Shown one piece after another: positions 1 to 5,377 of a stretch of DNA of 5,377 nucleotides. The DNA is taken from positions 1 to 5,377 of the forward strand of contig JAATFN010000171.1 in NCBI GenBank assembly GCA_015655165.1. Reading direction: 5' to 3'. Origin of the DNA: Betaproteobacteria bacterium. Lineage in GTDB: Bacteria > Pseudomonadota > Gammaproteobacteria > Burkholderiales > Burkholderiaceae_D. Each line of letters begins with the position of its first letter. Position 1 is the first letter of the stretch. A program made the translations under genes and the position numbers. A model generated the notes under the pieces. That model was not told where the DNA came from, searched no databases, and saw only the letters and a program-made list of their open reading frames with translations.

Positions 1-253
1 AGGCCCCCTCTGGCAATAGATTTGATAGTATGGGCGATAAACGTTGCTTATGTACCTGTGGGACCGAAAGGTAATCTGTTTTGATCAGTTGCGTCAATGT
101 CGCTGTAAAGCGGCTTGCATCAGAGGTTTCTCTATACACAGGATCAAAGGTCAACATGTTCTTGCCGCCGGTATAGTGTGTTAACACTGCCACACGCTGC
201 CCGTGCAATGAAATTGCCAACGCCTCTACAAACTCTGTACGGGTAGCTGTCAT
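1..253 (-). CDS. hipA: HipA-type toxin kinase, N-terminal part (partial, runs off window)
   Basis: HipA proteins are serine/threonine kinases that act as toxins of type II toxin-antitoxin modules; the best-known one phosphorylates glutamyl-tRNA synthetase in the cytoplasm and induces growth arrest. Only the first 84 codons are here. They read MTATRTEFVEALAISLHGQR and continue into the small N-terminal HipA subdomain. That subdomain is recognised by the early LHGQRVAVLTHYTGGKNM strand pair and by LSPILSNLLPEGA at residues 71-83, a hallmark of the family. The kinase core, P-loop and catalytic Asp lie outside the window, so activity cannot be judged. The ATG at 253 follows the hipB stop codon after 3 bases and has a GGAAGA Shine-Dalgarno (261-266) inside the hipB 3' end, so the two genes are probably translationally coupled. 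Seen: motifs and spacing. Known: family role. Inferred: that this copy is an active toxin. Confidence 0.9.
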   Translation of the reverse strand, partial: MTATRTEFVEALAISLHGQRVAVLTHYTGGKNMLTFDPVYRETSDASRFTATLTQLIKTDYLSVPQVHKQRLSPILSNLLPEGA

Positions 254-256
254 GAC

Positions 257-562
257 TTAATCTTCCAGATCTTTCAGTACTTTAGACCAATTGGTATCCT
301 GTTTGTTTTGTTGGACATCCAATTTTTCCTGATTGAATGAGGCAATCACTTTTTTGACATCGGTATTTGGTACCAACAACAACGTCAAGCCCAGGCCTTC
401 TGCCATTCTCAATAACGTGGACATACGCATGTCCGCAGCTGACTCGGTTCTTTGGTATTGTTGTTGCGACATACCGATGCGCATTAGCATGTCTTTTTGA
501 CTAAGGCCTTGTATTTTGCGCGCTAACTTTAGCTGTTGCATCAAGTTGTCGATACTTTGCAT
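257..562 (-). CDS. hipB: HipB-type antitoxin, XRE-family helix-turn-helix repressor
   Basis: This 101-residue protein is the antitoxin and DNA-binding partner of HipA. A Cro/C1-type helix-turn-helix covers about residues 8-65: LKLARKIQGLSQKDMLMRIG forms the first helices, SQQQYQRTES is the recognition-helix region, and MSTLLRMAEGLGLTLLLVP closes the domain, as is typical of HipB-like proteins. A polar C-terminal tail (about 66-101) ends in DTNWSKVLKDLED with a single Trp at 92. In the family such tails are flexible and serve as degradation tags or contact HipA. The ATG at 562 is supported by a GGGAGAG Shine-Dalgarno (567-573) with a 6-nt spacer from its GGAG core. The gene is first in the pair, with hipA 3 bases after its stop. 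Two strong palindromes just upstream suggest autorepression. Family assignment is firm because of both the HTH and the adjacent HipA start. Confidence 0.9.
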   Translation of the reverse strand: MQSIDNLMQQLKLARKIQGLSQKDMLMRIGMSQQQYQRTESAADMRMSTLLRMAEGLGLTLLLVPNTDVKKVIASFNQEKLDVQQNKQDTNWSKVLKDLED

Positions 563-583
563 ATCACTCTCCCAAATATACCC

Positions 584-607
584 AATAACAATAGATTAGT
601 TGTTATT
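584..607. promoter_or_regulatory. Putative HipB operator O1 (24-bp palindrome)
   Basis: The sequence has perfect 8-bp arms, AATAACAA (584-591) and TTGTTATT (600-607), separated by 8 bp. It lies 22-45 bp upstream of the hipB ATG. It shares the pattern AA-N2-ACAA-N8-TTGT-N2-TT with a second palindrome whose centre is exactly 30 bp away, about three helical turns. HipB proteins characteristically bind several palindromic operators in their own promoter. That this one is bound by HipB is inference from position, symmetry and repetition. Confidence 0.6.
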
Positions 608-613
608 ATCTAT

Positions 614-637
614 AAATACAACTTAAATGTTGTATTT
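614..637. promoter_or_regulatory. Putative HipB operator O2 (24-bp palindrome)
   Basis: The sequence has perfect 9-bp arms, AAATACAAC (614-622) and GTTGTATTT (629-637), around a 6-bp spacer. Overall length and half-site pattern match the proximal palindrome (shared ACAA...TTGT core in the same register). Reading the minus strand, a GATAAT -10-like hexamer (605-610) falls at the inner edge of the proximal palindrome, and its -35 region would lie inside this one. No good -35 consensus is visible, so the promoter assignment is weak. The palindrome itself is certain. Confidence 0.6.
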
Positions 638-800
638 TGGTCTATCATGTTATGCAGCATAAACAATAGTTAAGCAACCCAGCAGGAACGGCAAGTCACT
701 ACCTATAATGAATGATTTAGAGAAATGCTGGCAGAAACGCCGATGGCATCCCATTCGATTTATGTCGATGGCAGGCTAACTGACATTCAAAGACAACGCT

Positions 801-1931
801 TTAAAACTTCCAGTTCGCAGACACAGAACCAGCAAACTGGGCATCTCCACCCTTCCACATCGTCGTCGACAACCCTGCCTTTAACTGCATCGTTTCTTTT
901 AACTGATAAGCCAACCCCGCCTGAATATTCACACTATCCTTGGCTATGGCATTGCTTCTCTCTCCAAAACGATTAGCAGAATAATCCGTAAAGCTTGCCG
1001 TCTGGTAAATCGCCGTATCCCGCAATTCATGATGCCAGGCAGCTTGCAAGCTGGTCGTGAACGTCTTGCCAGTCATTGTTTCTATCGTTGACTGCCACTC
1101 CCCGCCCACATGGGCACGCAGTGAACTGAACGTCTTCTTATCCAGATGCAGGTTTGCCCCTGCACCACCGGTCTCAGTGACTTCAGGTCTGTGTAGTACC
1201 GTGTAATCCAGTCCTGCAATCGGGCCAATACTGGATTGTTCGCCAGTTTGAATCCACCAACCACCACCAATGCCTGCGGTTGCAGTAACACCCGTCCATT
1301 TGCTGCTAGGTTTAGCGATATAGCCATTCACATTCACTGTACGGTCGAAGGTATTGTCATCCACACCCAGACGTGCCAATGCAAAGGCATACGGGCCTTG
1401 GTAATTATTGAGTGCAAATCGCAAGTGCGTCCCCAAATCCACTGCCGTGTTTTTGCCGGATGCAGCCGCTTCACCACCGATTTTGGTGGATTGACCACTC
1501 ACAGCACCATGCACACCCAACCTCCAGTTGTTGTGTATGTCGGCTTCACCGCCCAACACAACACCATAGGTGTTCCCGTTGGAGTCGACTGTATTGCCAT
1601 TCGCACTGTGCCGATAGTAACTACCAAACGGAATCGCAAATGTCTGCCAGCCGCTGTTGGTACCTGTATTTACCTTATTCTGCCCTGCTCCATTGACCAG
1701 TTGGCTGATATGTCGTTCACGCAGCAAACTGCCATAAAACATTTCACCGTAAGTCGCAGGTGACAATTGTGTAAAGGCCGAACGGATCAGGCTGCCATCG
1801 CTTGCCGAGAAATCCAGTGCGGCAAACAAGGATTGCATATCAACGCTGGCATTGTTGGCAATCGCGTCCAATGCCTGGCCAATCTGGCGACCTGTTTGAC
1901 TGTCTGCCATATTTGAATAGCCATTGGCCAA
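801..1931 (-). CDS. Autotransporter translocator (beta-barrel) domain, separated from its passenger by the amber codon
   Basis: This is the C-terminal part of the type V secretion protein. It normally inserts into the outer membrane as a 12-stranded barrel with BamA's help and carries the passenger outside. From the TTG at 1931, residues 1-80 are the helical linker (GRQIGQALDAIANN at 14-27, SPATYGEMFYGSLLRERHISQLVN at 57-80). From about 94 on there are alternating aromatic strands such as GWQTFAIPFGSYYR (94-107), YGVVLGGEADIHNNWRLGVHG and YAFALARLGVDD. The chain ends VSANWKF, with the terminal aromatic residue typical of Bam substrates. No signal peptide is present and no Shine-Dalgarno precedes the TTG, so I do not think this half is made on its own; it is the remainder of the frame that starts at 4094. 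Barrel fold and family are firm, independent expression is not. Confidence 0.8.
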   Translation of the reverse strand: MANGYSNMADSQTGRQIGQALDAIANNASVDMQSLFAALDFSASDGSLIRSAFTQLSPATYGEMFYGSLLRERHISQLVNGAGQNKVNTGTNSGWQTFAIPFGSYYRHSANGNTVDSNGNTYGVVLGGEADIHNNWRLGVHGAVSGQSTKIGGEAAASGKNTAVDLGTHLRFALNNYQGPYAFALARLGVDDNTFDRTVNVNGYIAKPSSKWTGVTATAGIGGGWWIQTGEQSSIGPIAGLDYTVLHRPEVTETGGAGANLHLDKKTFSSLRAHVGGEWQSTIETMTGKTFTTSLQAAWHHELRDTAIYQTASFTDYSANRFGERSNAIAKDSVNIQAGLAYQLKETMQLKAGLSTTMWKGGDAQFAGSVSANWKF

Positions 1932-1934
1932 GCG

Positions 1935-1937
1935 CTA
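1935..1937 (-). other. In-frame amber (TAG) codon at the passenger/translocator junction
   Basis: The minus strand reads ACA ATG TAG CGC TTG GCC across this point, and the frame is open for 719 codons before and 377 codons after it. The base after the stop is C, a context often considered leaky for UAG, but no downstream structure that would promote readthrough is obvious by eye. The codon replaces a single residue in an otherwise continuous linker. Confidence 0.9.
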
Positions 1938-4094
1938 CATTGTCACGCTATATGTGTTGTTGCCGAGATCTGCTGCTGTTGCTGTTAATGTCGGCGAGTC
2001 CAGTGTTATCGTCACTGTTGCGAATGTACCTGTCAGGCTGGTCGCATCAATCCATTTGTCACTGGTCAATTGTGTGCCGTTTGCAAACCAGCTGCGTTGT
2101 GGCGCAATCGACAGTGTGCCGTCAATGAACGCATTGCCACTGACAACCAGATTGTGCAATGTACTGTCACCGGACACGCCTACCTGCAATGTGCCACTGG
2201 CGCTTTGTACATAATTGCCGGTGATGCTTGTATGACCCTGTATGCTTGTGATCAGGGTACCGGCATTGTTCATACTGCCGGCACTATGCAATGTATAGCT
2301 GCTGTTACCGGCCAGTGTCGCGCCTTGCGCAATATCTGCACTGTAGAGTTGGTGCGTGCCATTGATCTCTGTGTGTCCACCTAATGCCTGCAACGCAATG
2401 TTGTTGATGCCGGTAATATTGCCATCGTAATGCAGTTTAAATGCCTGATCTTGCTGAGCTGTTGCTACACCATCGCTGTCTGCTACCAGACCAAGCGTCA
2501 AGGATGTCAGACGTTGATTGGTATTGCTGTCGGTCTGGTTATACTCGGAAATAATGTCGCCGGTGATCTGTGCACCTTGCATGATATTGATTGTCTCGAC
2601 ATAGGCATTGTCTGACATATAAATCGCGGCATAACGGCCCGTTATGGATCCTGTCAGATCAAAGCTTGTGACAAGCGGGCCATCGATTTCTGCTAAAACA
2701 GGTGCGGGTACCCCATTAACAGTATGAATGTACGAGCCTCTCTGGTCGCGCTCTCCGGCAATATTTTTACCAAAATCGAAGCTAACAGCAATCCCGTTGT
2801 CACCTGTAGCCATGACATCGCCACGTTGCACAAAACGGTGGTCTTTACCGTATGTGAACATCACGCCTCTGCTTGATGCACCGTTGGCATAGACCTTGGT
2901 TCCTGGCAGGATGGTCATGGTATTGCCCTGGCCATCTACACGGATGCCGCCACTGCCAGCGCCCGCAGACAACAAATTCGCTTGCTGGTATACCGTGTTG
3001 TAGCTACCGTAAACATGCAAGCCAAGCCCTTGTGTGGCCTGATTGTAGGTGTTCGGGATATATGCCGACCCATCCGCATTGCGCTGGAAGTAGCCGTTGT
3101 TATTAATAATGGTCTGATTACTGCCGTAAACCGATGAACCGAAAAAATTACGACGATCAATGGTGTAACCGATATCTTGCAATACTGCCAGCTCGGCTTC
3201 CATCATCATCGTATAGTTACGGTACTGCTGATGACTCATCAAACTATTTTTAAGTTCAAGATGCGACATATAGTCAGTGTCAATCGAACCGTCTTCGTAG
3301 AACATGCTGATGGGAATACCCTTCATGGCACCAGCCATCACCTCATTGACATGTGTGCCAGTGAAATACCCCTTGTTTTGTCGGACATCAAAGACACCAT
3401 TGCCATTTTGTTGATTTGTGCATCCGTTACACCAGATATCCTGACCGGGTTGTGCTGCCTGGTCATTGTCGTCGTGCAAACCTGCCGTAAACAGACTGAG
3501 GCTGGACGGGTAGTACAGTGTATGGGCGGAGCCTCCTGCGTCACCATTCTCAACGACATTGAGTATCCCTAAAGCATGGGCGACTTCATGCACCATCACA
3601 ATTGGCAAATTGATGCCGTTTCTGTTTAATGCCACAATTGACGGTGTATAAGGCGTATTGTCAAAACTGGCTGCGCCTACAACAATCAGCCCATGTTCGC
3701 CTGGCATTGGTGGACCGAGGTTTAGTAATACGGCTTGCACGAAGGTGGGGCCAAATGGCAGATTGCTGGCAAGGTTGCTGATGGCATAGGCGACATCATC
3801 ACTATTGGCACTTGTACCGACACTAATGACCGCTGGCGACTTGCCAGGCGTTATGGTCAGGCGTTTCGCCCAATAGTCGACACCTGACAAGATGCGTTGT
3901 TTTTGATCTTCAGACAGATTCCATGGTAATGAAGGATCATCGTTTGTCGAGTAAAAATGCAGTTCAAGAAATGGCGTTCCCTTGGCATCGTTAATGGTAC
4001 GAATATCTACGGCATGTGCCGTGCCACTGATTAAGGTGATGACAGCACACGCCATCGTTGTTAACTTCACATCCCACATAACGCTTTCCGCCAT
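1935..4094 (-). CDS. Autotransporter passenger domain with zinc-metalloprotease-like N-terminus (719 aa, lacks barrel)
   Basis: A signal peptide ends at AHA|VD (residues 26-30, hydrophobic core ACAVITLISG). From about 35 to 310 lies a metalloprotease-like domain. HEVAHALG at 169-176 gives an HExxHxxG zinc motif (His169, Glu170, His173), and SLMSH at 284-288 resembles a metzincin Met-turn. The residue three after Gly176 is Asn179, where classical metzincins have His or Asp, so the third zinc ligand is unclear. Cys222 and Cys225 form CNGC, the only cysteines I see in the mature protein. After TIDRRNFFG (about 311-319) the protein is rich in Gly, Asn and Thr, with beta-helix-like stretches up to an autochaperone-like segment (from about 630). 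The frame ends at TAG just where the translocator should begin. Start choice is open: ATG 4094 has only a weak AAAGA upstream, ATG 4079 has a GGAAAG at reasonable spacing, and GTG 4070 would give a neat MKLTTMACAVITL signal. Surface proteolysis is inferred; substrate unknown. Confidence 0.8.
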   Translation of the reverse strand: MAESVMWDVKLTTMACAVITLISGTAHAVDIRTINDAKGTPFLELHFYSTNDDPSLPWNLSEDQKQRILSGVDYWAKRLTITPGKSPAVISVGTSANSDDVAYAISNLASNLPFGPTFVQAVLLNLGPPMPGEHGLIVVGAASFDNTPYTPSIVALNRNGINLPIVMVHEVAHALGILNVVENGDAGGSAHTLYYPSSLSLFTAGLHDDNDQAAQPGQDIWCNGCTNQQNGNGVFDVRQNKGYFTGTHVNEVMAGAMKGIPISMFYEDGSIDTDYMSHLELKNSLMSHQQYRNYTMMMEAELAVLQDIGYTIDRRNFFGSSVYGSNQTIINNNGYFQRNADGSAYIPNTYNQATQGLGLHVYGSYNTVYQQANLLSAGAGSGGIRVDGQGNTMTILPGTKVYANGASSRGVMFTYGKDHRFVQRGDVMATGDNGIAVSFDFGKNIAGERDQRGSYIHTVNGVPAPVLAEIDGPLVTSFDLTGSITGRYAAIYMSDNAYVETINIMQGAQITGDIISEYNQTDSNTNQRLTSLTLGLVADSDGVATAQQDQAFKLHYDGNITGINNIALQALGGHTEINGTHQLYSADIAQGATLAGNSSYTLHSAGSMNNAGTLITSIQGHTSITGNYVQSASGTLQVGVSGDSTLHNLVVSGNAFIDGTLSIAPQRSWFANGTQLTSDKWIDATSLTGTFATVTITLDSPTLTATAADLGNNTYSVTM

Positions 4095-4133
4095 TCTTTG
4101 TTAGTTGCGGCCAATTTGATCATCATGCAAGAC

Positions 4134-4287
4134 TCAAACTTACAATTTACCGACACAGAGCCCGCACTGGTGGATTGACCACGCATGGGTTAGCCGTGTG
4201 CCAGCTATTGTTTGCGCCTGATATTGATGTTGTTCTGCCCAACTTCATTGACCAGTTGGTTGATGTGACACCCGAGATGATTCATAC
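4134..4287 (-). pseudogene. Relic of a second autotransporter beta-barrel gene, internally deleted and frameshifted
   Basis: Three collinear blocks match the barrel gene at 801-1931. Block 1 reads HINQLVNEVGQNN, against HISQLVNGAGQNK in the barrel; CATTGACCAGTTGG on the plus strand is identical at 4246-4259 and 1691-1704. After removing one extra base it continues as INTGANNSWHTA, against VNTGTNSGWQTF. Block 2 is RGQST against SGQST (TGGTGGATTGACCAC at 4168-4182 and 1484-1498). Block 3 follows directly in the same frame and reads SAGSVSVNCKF, against FAGSVSANWKF at the very C-terminus of the barrel; TTTGA there suggests a lost base before a TGA stop. Roughly 40 residues are missing between blocks 1 and 2 and some 220 between blocks 2 and 3. 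The differences in block 3 are mostly in third codon positions, so it diverged as coding sequence before decaying. It lies just 40 bp upstream of the larger gene, as expected for a former tandem pair. Confidence 0.75.
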
Positions 4288-4548
4288 CCTATCCCCCCTA
4301 ATGTTAATCACTTTTCTATGGGGAGAAAGTGTGCCACAACACGAACAATGTGGCATCACTGATATTTGGTATTTTTAGCATTTATCGCTGGCTAGGGTAC
4401 TACCGGCAAGAGACATTCGGCGCCGGTATATTTAATGCTGCGATGGGCGATTTAGCGTTAACCCATCCCATTTCTGATAGGGGCACGTCACGTGCCGTTC
4501 AGGTGACACTGAACGTGTTGCATCCCTTTTTCAATCAAAATTACTTAT
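4288..4548. other. Intergenic stretch without a recognised gene, containing four short inverted repeats
   Basis: I see no supported gene here. The minus strand is broken by stops and shows no similarity by eye to the passenger or barrel. The plus strand has an 84-codon frame (GTG 4329 to 4583) that I cannot assign. The stretch holds inverted repeats at 4332-4338/4349-4355 (TGCCACA), 4401-4407/4422-4428 (TACCGGC), 4482-4488/4490-4496 (GGCACGT) and 4496-4502/4509-4515 (CGTTCAG). It may be further decayed remains of whatever gene carried the neighbouring barrel relic. Confidence 0.5.
4482..4515. repeat. Two abutting inverted repeats downstream of the PfpI-family gene
   Basis: GGCACGT-C-ACGTGCC (4482-4496, 7-bp arms, 1-bp centre) abuts CGTTCAG-N6-CTGAACG (4496-4515, 7-bp arms), sharing one base. 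On the minus strand they lie 34-67 bp after the stop of the PfpI-type gene, where a terminator or 3'-end structure would be expected. No T-tract follows directly, so a standard intrinsic terminator is not supported. Confidence 0.5.
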
Positions 4549-5377
4549 TCATTGCAGCGATGTGTGCTTACCTTTCATCGTAACAGCTGACAGTTCCTCT
4601 GCCTTCTTTGTAAACCCAGCCAACAATTCAATCATGTCCGCTTTCACTCTTTTGGGCGCGGTTTTCAACGAACCGGCATGAAATGGTGGTTGTGGATCAT
4701 ATTCACCCACCAACTGGGTGCATTCGGCATAAAAACGGCTACGTAGTTCCGCAACCAAGGTAAGACCAAAATCGAGCCCTGCTGTGACACCTGCACCGGT
4801 TAAGCGGTTACGGTCATGCACGACGCGCGCATTCGTTGGAATCGCACCGAACCCAGCCAATGCATTCAAGCACGACCAATGCGAGGTTGCCTTGTAACCA
4901 TCCAATAATCCTGCGGCCCCAAGAATCAGAGAGCCGGAGCAAACACTGGTAATGTATTTCGCCTGTTTCCCTCTGTCGGCCATGAAAGCTAGCGTGTCAT
5001 GGTCTGCAGCTGCAGCCAATGTGCCGTCAGTACCACCTGGTGTAAAGAGAACCGTAAGTTCACGGGGGCAAGTATCAAAAGTGGCGGTCGGTATGATCGT
5101 AACCCCGGCATCGCTCGTCACCGGATCAAGGGTTTTGGCAACGAGATGAATCTTTGCACCCATCATCGCACCAAGCATGCAATGCGGTCCGATCAGATCC
5201 ATGATTGTCATGCCCGGGTACATCAGCATCGCGATCTGTTCATCCCCATGCCAGTGCACCTCGCTATCCGGCATGTACATATACGGCTCAGAATCCTTTG
5301 CCTTCTGCGCCAGTTGTTCGGCAGCATCGGCAGAAGACATGGTGAGCGGCGCTAAAAGCGACATAAGAATAAGATTA
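4549..5377 (-). CDS. DJ-1/PfpI family protein of the isonitrile-hydratase type, apparently exported (5' end off window)
   Basis: Numbering from the ATG at 5364 (271 residues), QIAMLMYPGMTIMDLIGP (43-60) is the first strand with Asp56 where isonitrile hydratases carry a catalytic Asp. VLFTPGGTDG (105-114) is the central strand. ITSVCSGSLILGAAGLLDGY (139-158) is the nucleophile elbow with Cys142, and ATSHW follows (159-163). LTGAGVTAGLDFGLTL and EYDPQPPFHAGSLKTAP (221-237) also match that family. Isonitrile hydratase converts isonitriles to N-formamides; other relatives are of unknown function or are regulator domains, but no DNA-binding domain is present here. The frame stays open upstream of 5364 to the window edge, that ATG has no Shine-Dalgarno, and LILMSLLAPLTMSSADA looks like the hydrophobic core and end of a signal peptide. 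The true start is therefore probably outside the window and the protein probably periplasmic. Fold and family are clear; substrate is inference. Confidence 0.85.
   Translation of the reverse strand, partial: NLILMSLLAPLTMSSADAAEQLAQKAKDSEPYMYMPDSEVHWHGDEQIAMLMYPGMTIMDLIGPHCMLGAMMGAKIHLVAKTLDPVTSDAGVTIIPTATFDTCPRELTVLFTPGGTDGTLAAAADHDTLAFMADRGKQAKYITSVCSGSLILGAAGLLDGYKATSHWSCLNALAGFGAIPTNARVVHDRNRLTGAGVTAGLDFGLTLVAELRSRFYAECTQLVGEYDPQPPFHAGSLKTAPKRVKADMIELLAGFTKKAEELSAVTMKGKHTSLQ

Larger units (their letters stand above)
801..4094 (-). pseudogene. Autotransporter gene with metalloprotease-like passenger, interrupted by one in-frame amber codon
   Basis: Read as one frame, this is a 1,098-codon type V secretion gene: signal peptide, N-terminal protease-like domain, beta-rich passenger, linker and C-terminal barrel. 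The frame is open throughout except for a TAG at 1935-1937, followed by CGC, then TTG, with no frame change. The residues on either side (NNTYSVTM before, RLANGYSNMADSQ after) look like the continuous passenger-to-translocator linker found in such proteins, where a V-T-L/M-x-R stretch is followed by the helical segment ending in LD.IANN. No Shine-Dalgarno precedes the TTG or later ATG codons, and the downstream half has no signal peptide, so separate translation would not give an exported barrel. One point change (for example CAG or TGG to TAG) would explain it. The alternatives are readthrough by a suppressor tRNA, phase variation by mutation, or a sequencing error. The halves are described in their own entries. 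Confidence 0.75.

Noticed and set aside
741..773. 8-bp direct repeat CGATGGCA (741-748 and 766-773)
   Set aside because: It is only two short copies with no further similarity; chance is a sufficient explanation.
725..976. Plus-strand 83-codon frame preceded by a perfect TATAAT (704-709)
   Set aside because: Most of it is antisense to the 3' end of the barrel gene, no -35 or Shine-Dalgarno is visible, and the protein resembles nothing I know.
1236..1763. Plus-strand 175-codon frame within the barrel gene
   Set aside because: It is the complement of a well-supported barrel sequence; its Cys- and His-rich content is the usual product of an antisense reading.
1929..1931. TTG at 1931 as a genuine independent start for the barrel
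   Set aside because: No Shine-Dalgarno precedes it, no signal peptide follows, and the residues before and after the amber codon form one continuous linker.
3177..3572. Plus-strand 131-codon frame within the passenger gene
   Set aside because: It is antisense to the protease-like domain, including the region with the Met-turn motif, and has no recognisable domain of its own.
4175..4378. Plus-strand 67-codon frame starting at TTG
   Set aside because: Its first half is antisense to the barrel relic, which explains the sequence better.
4288..4548. Integron attC site or insertion-sequence end as explanation for the inverted repeats
   Set aside because: I found no pair of complementary attC core sites, no transposase fragment and no target-site duplication flanking the stretch.
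4329..4583. Plus-strand 84-codon frame with two hydrophobic stretches and a GGGGAG upstream of a GTG start
   Set aside because: The spacing from GGGGAG to GTG is too short, the end overlaps the convergent PfpI-type gene by 35 bp, and I recognise no family. I cannot rule out a small membrane protein, but the support is too thin to list it.
5362..5364. ATG at 5364 as the true start of the PfpI-type gene
   Set aside because: There is no Shine-Dalgarno, the frame is open to the window edge, and the upstream residues extend a signal-peptide-like hydrophobic stretch.
1..5377. CRISPR array, tRNA or rRNA gene
   Set aside because: I saw no regularly spaced repeats, no cloverleaf-like arrangement and no rRNA-like segments on either strand.

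Overview
The window comes from a Gram-negative bacterium, most likely a proteobacterium. The evidence is a type V (autotransporter) outer-membrane protein with a C-terminal phenylalanine, a HipBA toxin-antitoxin pair, and a DJ-1/PfpI protein close to the isonitrile hydratases. Base composition looks intermediate. I cannot name the species. Every gene I can support lies on the minus strand, so the window reads right to left.

Layout, from right to left. (1) 5377-4549: a DJ-1/PfpI protein of the isonitrile-hydratase type with an apparent export signal; its 5' end runs off the window. (2) 4548-4288: about 260 bp with no recognised gene but four short inverted repeats. (3) 4287-4134: a decayed, internally deleted remnant of an autotransporter beta-barrel gene, in the same orientation as the intact-looking one. 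It keeps three collinear blocks of similarity, including the C-terminal end. (4) 4094-801: a large autotransporter gene with signal peptide, zinc-metalloprotease-like N-terminal domain (HEVAHALG and a later SLMS Met-turn-like motif), beta-rich stalk and 12-stranded barrel. One in-frame amber codon (TAG, 1935-1937) cuts it exactly at the passenger/translocator junction. (5) 800-563: an intergenic stretch holding two 24-bp palindromes whose centres are exactly 30 bp apart, probably operators. (6) 562-257 hipB antitoxin, then (253-1) the start of hipA toxin, 3 bases further on.

The most notable story is autotransporter decay. A neighbouring paralogue has been reduced to about 150 bp of scraps, and the remaining 1,098-codon frame is intact except for one stop codon. 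This is either a fresh pseudogene or a case of amber readthrough. If the stop is obeyed, the secreted protease-like passenger loses its own outer-membrane anchor. The hipBA module looks complete at its 5' end and probably self-regulated. The window shows no functional link between hipBA, the autotransporter and the PfpI protein; they look like an accessory-type collection of unrelated genes.
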